The notes: generated by a model not told the origin, from the letters alone. Shown: positions 1 to 7,079, counted from the stretch's first letter. The stretch: 7,856 nt of DNA from Methylococcales bacterium (GCA_024958995.1 JANXGZ010000100.1:1-7856), one strand, 5' to 3'. Program-made: numbers and translations.

Positions 1-114
1 GGGGCCGATGAAACTGATAAAATCAAGGGTCGGCCAAGCAGCGAAATCAAACGCTTGCTGGGCTACGTGGATGAGTTCGAGCTGATACACCGGGACAACA
101 TGGTCCTGCTGTAG
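1..114 (+). CDS. proB: Glutamate 5-kinase, C-terminal end (partial)
   Basis: Only the last 37 codons are present, running in frame 1 from the window edge to a TAG at 112-114. The encoded tail contains LLGYVDEFELIHRDNMVLL, which I recognise as the C-terminus of Pseudomonas-type ProB, whose PUA domain ends in a very similar GYxDExELIHRDNxVLL string. ProB phosphorylates L-glutamate to gamma-glutamyl phosphate, the first step of proline synthesis in the cytoplasm. The catalytic amino acid kinase domain lies outside the window, so activity cannot be judged. Finding proB next to a reversed rpsT matches the order known in Pseudomonas-like genomes. An intrinsic terminator follows about 60 bases downstream. 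The identification rests on a short tail plus context. Confidence 0.85.
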   Translation, partial: GADETDKIKGRPSSEIKRLLGYVDEFELIHRDNMVLL

Positions 115-173
115 CAGTCAGTTTTGATTCGTGGAAGAGCATGAGGGTGTGGCTGGTTGATTCTGTCTTGATC

Positions 174-201
174 AACCCGGCTAAGGCTTCGTCGGGTTTT
201 T
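174..201 (+). terminator. Intrinsic terminator after proB
   Basis: AACCCGGC (174-181) pairs with GTCGGGTT (191-198), including one G-U pair, around a 9-nt loop. A run of five T (197-201) overlaps the 3' side of the stem. This is a standard rho-independent shape for transcripts coming from proB. On the reverse strand the same stem would lie downstream of rpsT, but it is followed only by TTGATC, so it would be a weak terminator in that direction. Confidence 0.75.
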
Positions 202-228
202 CCAGCGATCGGACTCTGGCCTGGCGAC

Positions 229-253
229 CCGCATACCGATGATTGGGGTGCGG
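229..253 (-). other. Hairpin just downstream of rpsT
   Basis: CCGCAT (229-234) pairs with GTGCGG (248-253), with one wobble. CC (236-237) then pairs with GG (246-247) past a bulged A, leaving an 8-nt loop. It begins 13 bases past the rpsT stop on the reverse strand. No T-run follows in that direction, so it is not a classical terminator. It could protect the rpsT mRNA 3' end or act together with the stem at 174-198. Its function is inferred only. Confidence 0.35.
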
Positions 254-266
254 ATTGGCGTTTTTG

Positions 267-533
267 TCAGGCTTTTAGCCCGCGCACCTGATTGTTCAGG
301 CGACTCTTGTTGCGTGCAGCCTTGTTCTTGTGGATCAGTCCCTTGTTAACCGCAGAGTCAATCACCGGAACGGCGTTTCTGTACGCTGTCTGGGCCTGCT
401 CGAGATCTCCCTGTGCGACGGCTGCAATGACTTTCTTGATTGCGGTGCGAAGATTACCGCGTTGCCCAGTCTTACGGGATCTTATCTGGACGGCCTGACG
501 AGCCCGCTTTGCGGCTGATAGTGAATTTGCCAT
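267..533 (-). CDS. rpsT: 30S ribosomal protein S20
   Basis: The 88-residue, strongly basic protein begins MANSLSAAKRARQ and matches the S20 family in length and composition. The N-terminal basic helix has the family pattern of spaced Lys/Arg (KRARQ, RSRKTGQRGNLRTAIKK). The C-terminal part carries GLIHKNKAARNKSRLNNQV, the conserved end of the three-helix bundle. S20 binds 16S rRNA early in small-subunit assembly. The start is ATG at 533-531. Upstream of it is only a weak purine stretch (AAAGAA), so the ribosome binding site is not strong. In E. coli rpsT is autogenously controlled through its start region; whether that applies here is not visible. It stands alone on the reverse strand between proB and murJ and has its own promoter at 573-601. 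Confidence 0.98.
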   Translation of the reverse strand: MANSLSAAKRARQAVQIRSRKTGQRGNLRTAIKKVIAAVAQGDLEQAQTAYRNAVPVIDSAVNKGLIHKNKAARNKSRLNNQVRGLKA

Positions 534-572
534 ATGGATTCTTTACTGGATTAAGAAACGAAATAGCCGTGC

Positions 573-601
573 ATTATCTGGTTTCGGACTGACCGTGTCA
601 A
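573..601 (-). promoter_or_regulatory. Sigma-70 promoter of rpsT
   Basis: Read on the reverse strand there is a perfect -35 TTGACA (601-596), a 17-nt spacer, and a -10 GATAAT (578-573) that differs from consensus at one base. Transcription would start near 566, giving a 5' leader of about 32 nt before the rpsT ATG at 533. Strength this close to consensus suits a ribosomal protein gene. Confidence 0.85.
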
Positions 602-717
602 CTAGTGACGGACGATTTTCCGCTAGCTTGTGGCGTGCATGGCTTGGTGGGCGGTTTGGCAAGACCATCTCTGACCTCTATCAACTGTTTTTGACCTGTT
701 TGTCGGCTTTGAGGCCC

Positions 718-746
718 TTGTCACGCATAGCTGGTTCTGTTTAAGT
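718..746 (+). promoter_or_regulatory. Possible murJ promoter
   Basis: TTGTCA (718-723) matches the -35 consensus at five of six bases. A TG at 738-739 sits in front of the AT-rich hexamers TTTAAG (740-745, 16-nt spacer) and TTAAGT (741-746, 17-nt spacer, TGn extended form). The -10 match is only moderate. It lies 40 bases upstream of the proposed murJ start and is the best forward candidate I found in the 252-bp divergent region. It is a weak prediction. Confidence 0.35.
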
Positions 747-771
747 AGGCCCGTTTGCGGGACTTGGGCAC

Positions 772-788
772 GAGGAGGAAAAAAACTG
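772..788 (+). promoter_or_regulatory. Strong ribosome binding site setting a CTG start for murJ
   Basis: GAGGAGG (772-778) is an ideal anti-16S match, followed by seven A and then CTG at 786-788. The spacing of 7 nt from the SD is optimal. No ATG, GTG or TTG lies in this frame for more than 90 bases before the ATG at 828, which is 49 nt past the SD and has no SD of its own. The site therefore decides the murJ start. Confidence 0.75.
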
Positions 789-2324
789 AGCGGTCAACTG
801 ATCCGGTCAACCATCGTCGTTAGTAGTATGACCATGATATCCCGGGTTCTCGGATTTGTCAGGGACATGGTCTTCGCGCGATTTTTCGGTGCTGATGCCG
901 GTACCGATGCTTTCTTTGTCGCCTTCAAGATTCCAAACTTCCTGCGTCGCTTGTTTGCCGAGGGGGCTTTTTGCCAGGCCTTTGTCCCGGTGCTTTCCGA
1001 CTACAAGAAAAAAGAGACTAGGGAAGGACTACAGGCCTTTGTCGACCGTACAGCCGGAACCTTGGCCCTAGTGCTGATCCTCGTTACCGTGATCGGTATC
1101 CTGGCTGCTCCGTTTCTGGTCCTGGTGTTTGCCCCGGGATTCGCATGGAACGGAGGACGCTATGAACTGACGGTGGAAATGCTTCGGATCACCTTTCCCT
1201 ATCTGTTCTTCATTTCGTCGACGGCTTTCGCAGGATCCCTGCTGAATACTTTCGGTCGTTTTGCGGTTCCTGCGTTTACCCCTGTCTTGCTGAATGTCTG
1301 TCTGATCATGGCTGCCGTATGGCTGGCACCGTTAATGGATGAACCGGTTTTGGCCCTTGCCTGGGGTGTTTTTGTGGCGGGTGCCGTTCAGTTGTTGTTT
1401 CAGTTTCCGGCCTTGAAGCGAATGGGTATTGTTCCAAGGCTGAGGCTGGGATTCCATGATCCCGGCGTCATGAAAATCCTGCGACTGATGGGGCCGGCCA
1501 TACTGGGGGTGTCGGTGACGCAGATCAATCTGTTGTTCGATACCCTGATCGCATCGTTTCTGGTGTCGGGCAGTGTTTCCTGGCTTTACTATTCGGATCG
1601 TCTGGTTGAATTTCCGCTGGGCCTTTTCGGAATTGCACTGGCCACGGTGATCCTGCCGGCCCTGTCTAAAAGTCATGCAGCGGAGGAGATGAAGACGTTC
1701 TCTGCATCCATGGACTGGGGGCTTCGCTGGGTGTTGATCATTGGTCTGCCAGCCGCGGTCGGCCTGTTCCTGTTGGCTGAACCGGTGCTGAGTACTTTGT
1801 TCCAGTACGAACAATTTTCCGAAGACGATGTACTGATGGCTGCGCAGAGTCTCAAGGCCTATAGTCTGGGGCTTCTGGCCTTCATGCTGATCAAGGTACT
1901 GGTCCCTGGGTTTACCTCCCGACAGGATATGAAGACCCCGGTGCGTTTCGGAATCTACGCAATGGTCACCAATATGACCCTGAACGTCATTCTGGTTTTT
2001 CAGCTTGCGCATGCCGGGCTTGCTTTGGCAACGTCGCTGGCGGCTGTTCTCAACAGTGTGCTGTTGCTACGGAAACTGCTGGCGGACGGGATTTTTGTTC
2101 CCCGGCCGGGCTGGCTTGCCTTTGCCGGCAGGGTCGTGGTAGCGAACCTGGTCATGGGGGCCTTGCTTTACCTGTATGTTAATCCGGTAGCTTGGTTTGC
2201 CTGGAATACGACTGAGAGAACCTTGAACCTTTTGTTGTGGATTGCGCTCGGAGTATTGGCCTATATTGCGGTGTTGCTGCTTTCGGGTCTGCGCCCATCA
2301 CACTTGTCGATTGAGAAGGGCTGA
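786..2324 (+). CDS. murJ: Lipid II flippase MurJ (MviN)
   Basis: MurJ moves undecaprenyl-pyrophosphoryl-MurNAc(pentapeptide)-GlcNAc across the inner membrane for peptidoglycan synthesis. The protein is hydrophobic throughout, consistent with the family's 14 membrane helices. From CTG at 786 it has 512 residues, against 511 in E. coli. Family blocks are clear: SSMTMISRVLGFVRD (13-27), DAFFVAFKIPNFLRRLFAEGAF (roughly 41-62), GPAILGVSV, SGSVSWLYYSDRLVEFPLG. Arginines R20, R26, R54 and R272 correspond to E. coli R18, R24, R52 and R270, known to be functionally important, with a constant offset of 2. That offset supports the CTG start, which restores the first helix (SGQLIRSTIVVSSMTM). Starting at ATG 828 would lose 14 residues. 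It is divergent from rpsT and 246 bp ahead of ribF. Identity is certain; the start codon is an inference. Confidence 0.95.
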   Translation: MSGQLIRSTIVVSSMTMISRVLGFVRDMVFARFFGADAGTDAFFVAFKIPNFLRRLFAEGAFCQAFVPVLSDYKKKETREGLQAFVDRTAGTLALVLILVTVIGILAAPFLVLVFAPGFAWNGGRYELTVEMLRITFPYLFFISSTAFAGSLLNTFGRFAVPAFTPVLLNVCLIMAAVWLAPLMDEPVLALAWGVFVAGAVQLLFQFPALKRMGIVPRLRLGFHDPGVMKILRLMGPAILGVSVTQINLLFDTLIASFLVSGSVSWLYYSDRLVEFPLGLFGIALATVILPALSKSHAAEEMKTFSASMDWGLRWVLIIGLPAAVGLFLLAEPVLSTLFQYEQFSEDDVLMAAQSLKAYSLGLLAFMLIKVLVPGFTSRQDMKTPVRFGIYAMVTNMTLNVILVFQLAHAGLALATSLAAVLNSVLLLRKLLADGIFVPRPGWLAFAGRVVVANLVMGALLYLYVNPVAWFAWNTTERTLNLLLWIALGVLAYIAVLLLSGLRPSHLSIEKG

Positions 2325-2570
2325 AACCTGCGCCTGCTAGGGTGGAGGCAGCCCAGTTTGTCCCTAGGTGTCTGCGGGCATCACGGGCAGCGGGCCGGGG
2401 TAACGGAAAATGTGCGATCTGCGATGCTGTCACATCGGTTCCGTGCTTAATTAGGGGGTGGAAGTTACACACCGTGGCTATGGCGAATGCCGCAACCTTC
2501 TTGCGGACGCGTCTTCTGGGTTAAAATTAACTGCTTTATCGTACAGGTGGGAATTTTCGAGGTCTAATCC
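2325..2570. other. Non-coding spacer between murJ and ribF with inverted repeats
   Basis: No convincing gene is present; the short reading frames here have no family signature or SD. Three inverted repeats are visible. CTAGGG (2337-2342) faces CCCTAG (2362-2367). ACGGAA (2403-2408) pairs with TTCCGT (2439-2444) and encloses CGATG/CATCG (2422-2426/2433-2437, 6-nt loop). CCGCAA (2490-2495) pairs with TTGCGG (2501-2506) around 5 nt. None has a following T-run, so none is an intrinsic terminator. A possible ribF promoter lies near the right end. The region could be a structured 3' UTR, a ribF leader, or chance. Confidence 0.5.
2501..2527 (+). promoter_or_regulatory. Possible ribF promoter
   Basis: TTGCGG (2501-2506) is followed after 15 nt by TAAAAT (2522-2527), which matches the -10 consensus at five of six bases. 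The spacer is shorter than the ideal 17. The -35 hexamer is also the right arm of the CCGCAA/TTGCGG inverted repeat. Transcription would begin about 35-40 bases before ribF. A separate promoter is plausible given the long gap after murJ, but the match is moderate. Confidence 0.4.
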
Positions 2571-3521
2571 ATGCGTGTCATCCGAGGTTTGATTAACCAG
2601 CCAAGAATGCCTCGCGGGTGCGTTGCCACGATTGGCAATTTCGATGGCGTTCACCTCGGACACCAGGCGGTTATTACCAAGCTGGCTGGCAAGGGCAGGG
2701 AGATGAACCTGCCCGTGGTGGTGATTCTGCTAGAGCCCCAGCCGCTTGAGTATTTCGGCTCGAGAAAGGTACCGGCAAGGCTTAGCCGCTTGCGGGAGAA
2801 AGTGACCCTGCTGGGAAGGTTGCCTGTGGATGAGGTCCTGATACTCCGTTTCGATCAGGGGTTGTCTAAGCTGTCGCCTGCGGAATTTGTCTCCAAGATC
2901 CTGGTCAAGGGTCTGGTAACCAAGTACTTGGTGGTTGGCGATGACTTCCGGTTTGGCTGCAATCGAGAAGGCGATTACCCGATGCTCCAGGATCTTGCGA
3001 GTGAAGCTGGCTTTGTGGTGGAAGATACCGGTTCCCACAACATCGAAAGCCAGCGCGTCAGCAGTACATTGATCCGTGACGCCCTCGCGGTTGGAGACCT
3101 GGATAGAGCCAAAGGTTTTCTTGGCAGGCCGTTTTCCATGGTCGGCCGGGTCGTGCATGGCAGAAAGCAGGGGCGTTCAATCGGGTTTCCAACCGCCAAC
3201 ATCCCGTTATTTCGTAAAAATTCTCCTGTCTTGGGCGTTTTTGCCGTTACAATGCTTGGTTGGATGAACTGCGAATGGCGAGGCGTCGCCAATGTTGGGA
3301 TACGGCCCACTTTTAGCGGTACCCCTCACTTTCTGCTGGAGGTTCATCTTTTCGATTGCGAAGCGGACCTTTACGGCCGAAACGTGGAAGTGAGGTTCCA
3401 TGAAAAGATTCGTAACGAACACCGATTCGAGTCGGTTGATGAACTGAAATTGCAGATTGGGTTGGATGCCATTATTGCCCGGGAGATTCTTGATCGTCGC
3501 CTGGGAGCGGTGAACGATTGA
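2571..3521 (+). CDS. ribF: Bifunctional riboflavin kinase / FMN adenylyltransferase
   Basis: RibF converts riboflavin to FMN and FMN to FAD in the cytoplasm. The 316-residue length is normal for the family (about 310). The N-terminal adenylyltransferase domain shows TIGNFDGVHLGH (20-31), with the nucleotide-binding HxGH-type motif, then EPQPLEYF (55-62), PARLSRLREK (68-77), VGDDFRFGCNREGD (122-135) and RVSSTLIRDAL (162-172). The C-terminal flavokinase domain shows GRVVHGRKQGRSIGFPTANI (192-211), with the phosphate-binding GFPTAN, then GVANVGIRPTF (238-248), LEVHLFD and LYGRNVEVRFHEKIRNEHRF (267-286). The start at ATG 2571 follows GAGG (2559-2562) at 8-nt spacing. It sits between murJ and ileS, as in many gammaproteobacteria. 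Both domains look intact. Confidence 0.97.
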   Translation: MRVIRGLINQPRMPRGCVATIGNFDGVHLGHQAVITKLAGKGREMNLPVVVILLEPQPLEYFGSRKVPARLSRLREKVTLLGRLPVDEVLILRFDQGLSKLSPAEFVSKILVKGLVTKYLVVGDDFRFGCNREGDYPMLQDLASEAGFVVEDTGSHNIESQRVSSTLIRDALAVGDLDRAKGFLGRPFSMVGRVVHGRKQGRSIGFPTANIPLFRKNSPVLGVFAVTMLGWMNCEWRGVANVGIRPTFSGTPHFLLEVHLFDCEADLYGRNVEVRFHEKIRNEHRFESVDELKLQIGLDAIIAREILDRRLGAVND

Positions 3522-3538
3522 TTTCGTGCTTGCCAGCA

Positions 3539-3554
3539 GCGCTGTGCGCAGTGC
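3539..3554. other. Short hairpin after ribF
   Basis: GCGCTG (3539-3544) pairs with CAGTGC (3549-3554), with one G-U pair, around the 4-nt loop TGCG. It begins 17 bases past the ribF stop. It lacks a following T-run, so I do not call it a terminator. It may be a 3'-end or processing element in the 178-bp spacer before ileS, or chance. I see nothing else definite in that spacer. Confidence 0.3.
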
Positions 3555-3699
3555 CGACAGATTGCAGTTCAGTGGGCAAAAGTGGTTCGTCCATGCAGTG
3601 AGACCGGGCTGGTTAAAGAAGCTGGGATTAATTTCAGCAGCCCCGTGTACCAGCCACGACATTTCTAGAACAATACTTTCTTGATGTTTGAAATTCAGA

Positions 3700-6525
3700 A
3701 TGGACTATAAGAAAACTCTAAACCTGCCGAAGACAGGGTTTCCGATGAAAGCCAATCTGGCGAACAAGGAACCTGGCCGATTGAAACAATGGAACGAGGC
3801 CGACCTGTACATGCAGATTCGGGAACAGTTCGCCGGCAAGCCGAAATTCATCCTGCATGACGGACCGCCGTACGCAAATGGGGCGATTCATATTGGCCAC
3901 GCGGTGAACAAGATCCTTAAGGACATCATCATCAAGAGCAAAACCATGAGCGGTTTCGACGCGCCTTATGTTCCGGGCTGGGATTGTCACGGTTTGCCGA
4001 TTGAGTTGATGGTGGAAAAGAAGAAGGGCAAAGCCGGACGCCAGATCGAGCCCGCAGCATTCCGTACGGCCTGCCGCGAATACGCGTCGAAACAGATCGA
4101 TTTGCAGCGTGACGAATTCGTCCGCTTGGGCGTTTTCGGTGACTGGAAGAACCCCTACCTGACCATGGATTTCGCCTTCGAAGCGGATATTATTCGGGCG
4201 CTCGGAAAAATTGGGGCAAGGGGCTTTATCGATAAAGGTGCAAAGCCGGTTCACTGGTGTACCGATTGTGGTTCCGCCCTGGCAGAAGCAGAAGTCGAGT
4301 ACGAGGACAAGCATTCCCCGGCAATCGATGTTCGCTTCAGGGCTCTGGACTCCGAAGACCTGATGAGTCGTTGCAGTACTGTTTCCGGCGACGCTGGCGA
4401 AGGCCCGTGTTCGGTCGTTATTTGGACTACCACCCCGTGGACCCTGCCAGCCAACCAGGCGGTTGCACTGCATCCGAAACTGGAATACGCAGTGGTACAG
4501 TGTCGCGTTGGTGGTGAATCGGAGAGATTGATTATCGCCGATGATCTGTTGAAAGGAGCCATGGAGCGATACGGTGCCGACCAGTACAAGGTGGTTGCAT
4601 ATTGCATGGGCGATGCGCTGGAGCATGTGCGACTTGCGCATCCGTTTTACGATCGGGACGTTCCGGTCATCCTGGGCAATCATGTGACCACCGAGGCGGG
4701 CACCGGTGCTGTACATACCGCGCCGGGGCATGGCCAGGATGACTACGTCGTTGGACAGAAATACGGTTTGCCGGTGGATAACCCGGTGGCGGACAACGGC
4801 ACGTTCAAAAGCAGTACCGAACTGTTTGCGGGTGAACACGTGTTCAAGGCCAATTACCATGTGCTGGAAGTTCTGGCCGAGCGCCACAGCTTAGTTTATC
4901 AGGAAACCATAGAGCACAGTTATCCTCATTGCTGGCGGCACAAGACCCCGATTATTTTCCGTGCGACTCCGCAGTGGTTTATCTCTATGGAGAAGGGCGA
5001 GTTGCGGGCCAAGGCGCTTTCCGGCATCAAGGATGTGCAGTGGATTCCTTCCTGGGGGCAGGCCAGGATCGAGGGCATGGTCGATGGAAGGCCGGACTGG
5101 TGTGTTTCGAGGCAGAGGAACTGGGGCGTGCCGATGGCGTTCTTCGTCCACAGGGAAAGCGGAGAATTGCACCCGCGCACATCGGAGATTATCGAGGAAG
5201 TAGCGCAACGGGTGGAGAAAGAAGGGATCGAGGCGTGGTTTTCGCTGAAGCCGGAAGAACTGCTCGGTGAAGAAGCGCCCAACTACCAGAAGATCGTTGA
5301 TACCCTTGACGTGTGGTTCGATTCGGGGGTTACGCATGCCTGCGTACTTAAGCGCAGGGAGCAGCTTGGTTTTCCTGCTGACCTGTATCTTGAAGGATCT
5401 GATCAGCACAGAGGCTGGTTCCAGTCATCGCTGCTTGCATCCGTGGCGATGAACGATGTTCCGCCATACAGGGCCGTATTGACCCATGGATTTACCGTCG
5501 ATGCCAAGGGCCACAAGATGTCAAAATCCAAGGGAAACGTTGTGGCGCCGCAGAAGGTCATGAACAACCTTGGCGCGGATGTCCTTCGCCTGTGGGTGGC
5601 GGCGACAGATTACCGCGGGGAAATGAGTGTTTCGGACGAAATCCTGAAAAGGACCTCCGATGTTTACCGGCGCTTGAGGAACACGGCGCGCTACCTGCTG
5701 GCCAACCTGAGCGGCTTCGATCCGGAGTTGCACCGGGTGCCTCCGAAGCAGATGATAGCGTTGGACCGGTGGGCCGTGGATCGTGCCTGTTGCCTGCAGA
5801 AAGAGGTGATCAGTGCCTACGATTCCTACCATTTCCTGGATGTGTACCAGAAGGTTCACAATTTCTGCGCGGTCGATTTGGGCGGTTTTTATCTGGACAT
5901 CATCAAGGACCGGCAATATACGACGGCCGGAAACAGCCTTGCCAGACGGTCGGCGCAGACAGCCATGTTTCATATTGCAGAAGCCCTGGTGCGATGGCTG
6001 GCACCGATCCTGAGTTTTACCGCCGACGAAATTTGGGAGCACTTGCCGGGTAAACGTTCTACTTCGGTGTTCCTTGAAACTTGGTATCAAGCGCTTTTCG
6101 AGCTGGACAACAAACAAGCCATGAACCGTGATTACTGGAACCGGGTGATCCAGGTGCGCGAATGCATTGGAAAGGAACTGGAACAACTCAGAGAGCAGGG
6201 AAAGATCGGCTCCTCACTAGATGCCGAGGTCGAACTCTATTGCGATTCGGATCACCTGTCCGTTCTCGGCCAGCTGGAAGAAGAATTGCGTTTCGTGCTG
6301 ATTACTTCTGTGGTTCGCGTGTGCTCGGATGAAGACTGTCCGCAGGATGCCCGTGAAACTGAGCTCAAGGGCTTACGGATCCGCGTTAGTCCGTCGGGCC
6401 ACGAAAAGTGTGTCCGTTGCTGGCATTACCGGCCTGACGTGGGTGAAAATCAGGAGCACCTAGAACTCTGTGGCCGTTGTGTGACCAACGTAGCCGGTTC
6501 CGGCGAAACCCGGCGTTTCGCCTAG
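3700..6525 (+). CDS. ileS: Isoleucyl-tRNA synthetase
   Basis: IleS charges tRNA-Ile with isoleucine and edits misactivated valine. The protein has 941 residues (E. coli 938). The class I catalytic core shows DGPPYANGAIHIGH with HIGH at 64-67 and the matching KMSKS loop at 606-610 (HKMSKSKGN). The CP1 editing domain shows WTTTPWTLPAN (from W242) and HTAPGHGQDDY (339-349). Further family blocks are PGWDCHGLPIE, CWRHKTPIIFRATPQWF, DVWFDSG and YLEGSDQHRGWF. A C-terminal zinc finger has Cys 904, 907, 924 and 927, as in E. coli type. I chose ATG 3700, giving MDYKKTLNLPKTGFPM, which aligns with E. coli MSDYKSTLNLPETGFPM. A TTG at 3688 would add four residues. Neither start has a clear Shine-Dalgarno. 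The stop codon overlaps the lspA ribosome binding site. Confidence 0.97.
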   Translation: MDYKKTLNLPKTGFPMKANLANKEPGRLKQWNEADLYMQIREQFAGKPKFILHDGPPYANGAIHIGHAVNKILKDIIIKSKTMSGFDAPYVPGWDCHGLPIELMVEKKKGKAGRQIEPAAFRTACREYASKQIDLQRDEFVRLGVFGDWKNPYLTMDFAFEADIIRALGKIGARGFIDKGAKPVHWCTDCGSALAEAEVEYEDKHSPAIDVRFRALDSEDLMSRCSTVSGDAGEGPCSVVIWTTTPWTLPANQAVALHPKLEYAVVQCRVGGESERLIIADDLLKGAMERYGADQYKVVAYCMGDALEHVRLAHPFYDRDVPVILGNHVTTEAGTGAVHTAPGHGQDDYVVGQKYGLPVDNPVADNGTFKSSTELFAGEHVFKANYHVLEVLAERHSLVYQETIEHSYPHCWRHKTPIIFRATPQWFISMEKGELRAKALSGIKDVQWIPSWGQARIEGMVDGRPDWCVSRQRNWGVPMAFFVHRESGELHPRTSEIIEEVAQRVEKEGIEAWFSLKPEELLGEEAPNYQKIVDTLDVWFDSGVTHACVLKRREQLGFPADLYLEGSDQHRGWFQSSLLASVAMNDVPPYRAVLTHGFTVDAKGHKMSKSKGNVVAPQKVMNNLGADVLRLWVAATDYRGEMSVSDEILKRTSDVYRRLRNTARYLLANLSGFDPELHRVPPKQMIALDRWAVDRACCLQKEVISAYDSYHFLDVYQKVHNFCAVDLGGFYLDIIKDRQYTTAGNSLARRSAQTAMFHIAEALVRWLAPILSFTADEIWEHLPGKRSTSVFLETWYQALFELDNKQAMNRDYWNRVIQVRECIGKELEQLREQGKIGSSLDAEVELYCDSDHLSVLGQLEEELRFVLITSVVRVCSDEDCPQDARETELKGLRIRVSPSGHEKCVRCWHYRPDVGENQEHLELCGRCVTNVAGSGETRRFA

Positions 6526-6536
6526 GAGGACGCATG
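6524..6536 (+). promoter_or_regulatory. lspA ribosome binding site overlapping the ileS stop
   Basis: The ileS TAG (6523-6525) is embedded in TAGGAGGA, so AGGAGG (6524-6529) serves as the Shine-Dalgarno for the lspA ATG at 6534. This arrangement suggests translational coupling, with ribosomes ending ileS starting lspA. It also picks ATG 6534 over the in-frame GTG at 6477 inside ileS. Confidence 0.8.
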
Positions 6537-7013
6537 TCCCGTTGGTTCCTGCTGTCCCTGTTGGTGCTGATCGTTGACCAGGTCAGCAAGGTGACCGTTG
6601 CCAGCAGTATGCACCTCTACGAATCGATCGCGCTGGTTCCGTCGTTCCAACTGACCTACGTTCACAATCCCGGTGCCGCCTTCAGTTTTCTAAGCGACGC
6701 TGGCGGATGGCAACGCTGGTTCTTTATCGCTCTGTCTTCGGTCGTCAGTGTCCTGATTAGCATATGGCTGGTGCGGTTGCCAGCGGCTCTGCGTTGGCAG
6801 GCTACAGGCCTGGCGCTGGTATTGGGCGGAGCGGTTGGGAACCTGGTCGACCGGGTGCTTTATGGCTATGTCATCGATTTTCTGGATGTTTACTACCGGT
6901 CCTGGCACTGGCCGGCCTTCAATGTTGCGGATGCCGCGATCACCATTGGCGCAGTGATTCTGCTGGTTGACTCGTTCAGGAACCCAGACAGTCTACTTCA
7001 GGAGCTGAAGTGA
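6534..7013 (+). CDS. lspA: Lipoprotein signal peptidase (signal peptidase II)
   Basis: LspA is an inner-membrane aspartyl protease that removes the signal peptide from diacylglyceryl prolipoproteins ahead of the lipid-modified cysteine. The 159-residue protein is slightly short but within range (E. coli 164). It has four hydrophobic segments at about 4-20, 62-80, 91-105 and 132-147. The conserved boxes are present: LIVDQVSK (D15), VHNPGAAFSFL (43-53), GNLVDR (102-107) with VIDF (D115), and FNVADAAITIG (D133). D115 and D133 correspond to the catalytic dyad described for the P. aeruginosa enzyme. It lies 8 bp after ileS, almost certainly in the same mRNA. The usual next genes, fkpB and ispH, are absent here; a convergent ampD follows 86 bp later. 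Confidence 0.97.
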   Translation: MSRWFLLSLLVLIVDQVSKVTVASSMHLYESIALVPSFQLTYVHNPGAAFSFLSDAGGWQRWFFIALSSVVSVLISIWLVRLPAALRWQATGLALVLGGAVGNLVDRVLYGYVIDFLDVYYRSWHWPAFNVADAAITIGAVILLVDSFRNPDSLLQELK

Positions 7014-7063
7014 CCGGTTGGTTGATCCCGTTGTCAGGGCTCGAGCCACTGTGTGGTGCTGAT

Positions 7064-7079
7064 CTGTTCTAACGGACAG
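7064..7079. other. Hairpin between convergent lspA and ampD
   Basis: CTGTTC (7064-7069) pairs with GGACAG (7074-7079), with one wobble, around the 4-nt loop TAAC. It sits in the 86-bp gap between the lspA and ampD stops, where both transcripts must end. No T-run follows in either direction, so it is not a standard intrinsic terminator. A role in 3'-end formation is possible but unproven. Confidence 0.3.

Noticed and set aside
828..830. ATG 828 as the murJ start
   Set aside because: It has no SD and would remove 14 residues of the first helix. CTG 786 has an ideal SD and family-matching length.
1332..2012. 226-residue reverse-strand reading frame inside murJ
   Set aside because: It is antisense to conserved murJ, rich in His/Gln as expected from complemented Leu/Val codons, and has no recognisable domain.
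2179..2524. Short reading frames across the murJ-ribF spacer on both strands
   Set aside because: They have no Shine-Dalgarno or family similarity that I recognise, and they overlap each other and the end of murJ.
2325..2570. FMN riboswitch ahead of ribF
   Set aside because: The conserved FMN riboswitch blocks that I know are not present, and in this group the element usually sits before ribB rather than ribF.
3522..3699. T-box leader controlling ileS
   Set aside because: I find no T-box bulge sequence or specifier stem with a terminator, and T-boxes on synthetase genes are a Firmicutes feature.
3718..4887. 389-residue reverse-strand reading frame inside ileS
   Set aside because: It lies wholly antisense to the well-conserved ileS, shows no family motif, and is the usual by-product of codon bias in a GC-rich gene.
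6477..6533. GTG 6477 as the lspA start, overlapping ileS
   Set aside because: The extra residues are polar and arginine-rich, unlike LspA N-termini, and ATG 6534 has its own AGGAGG.
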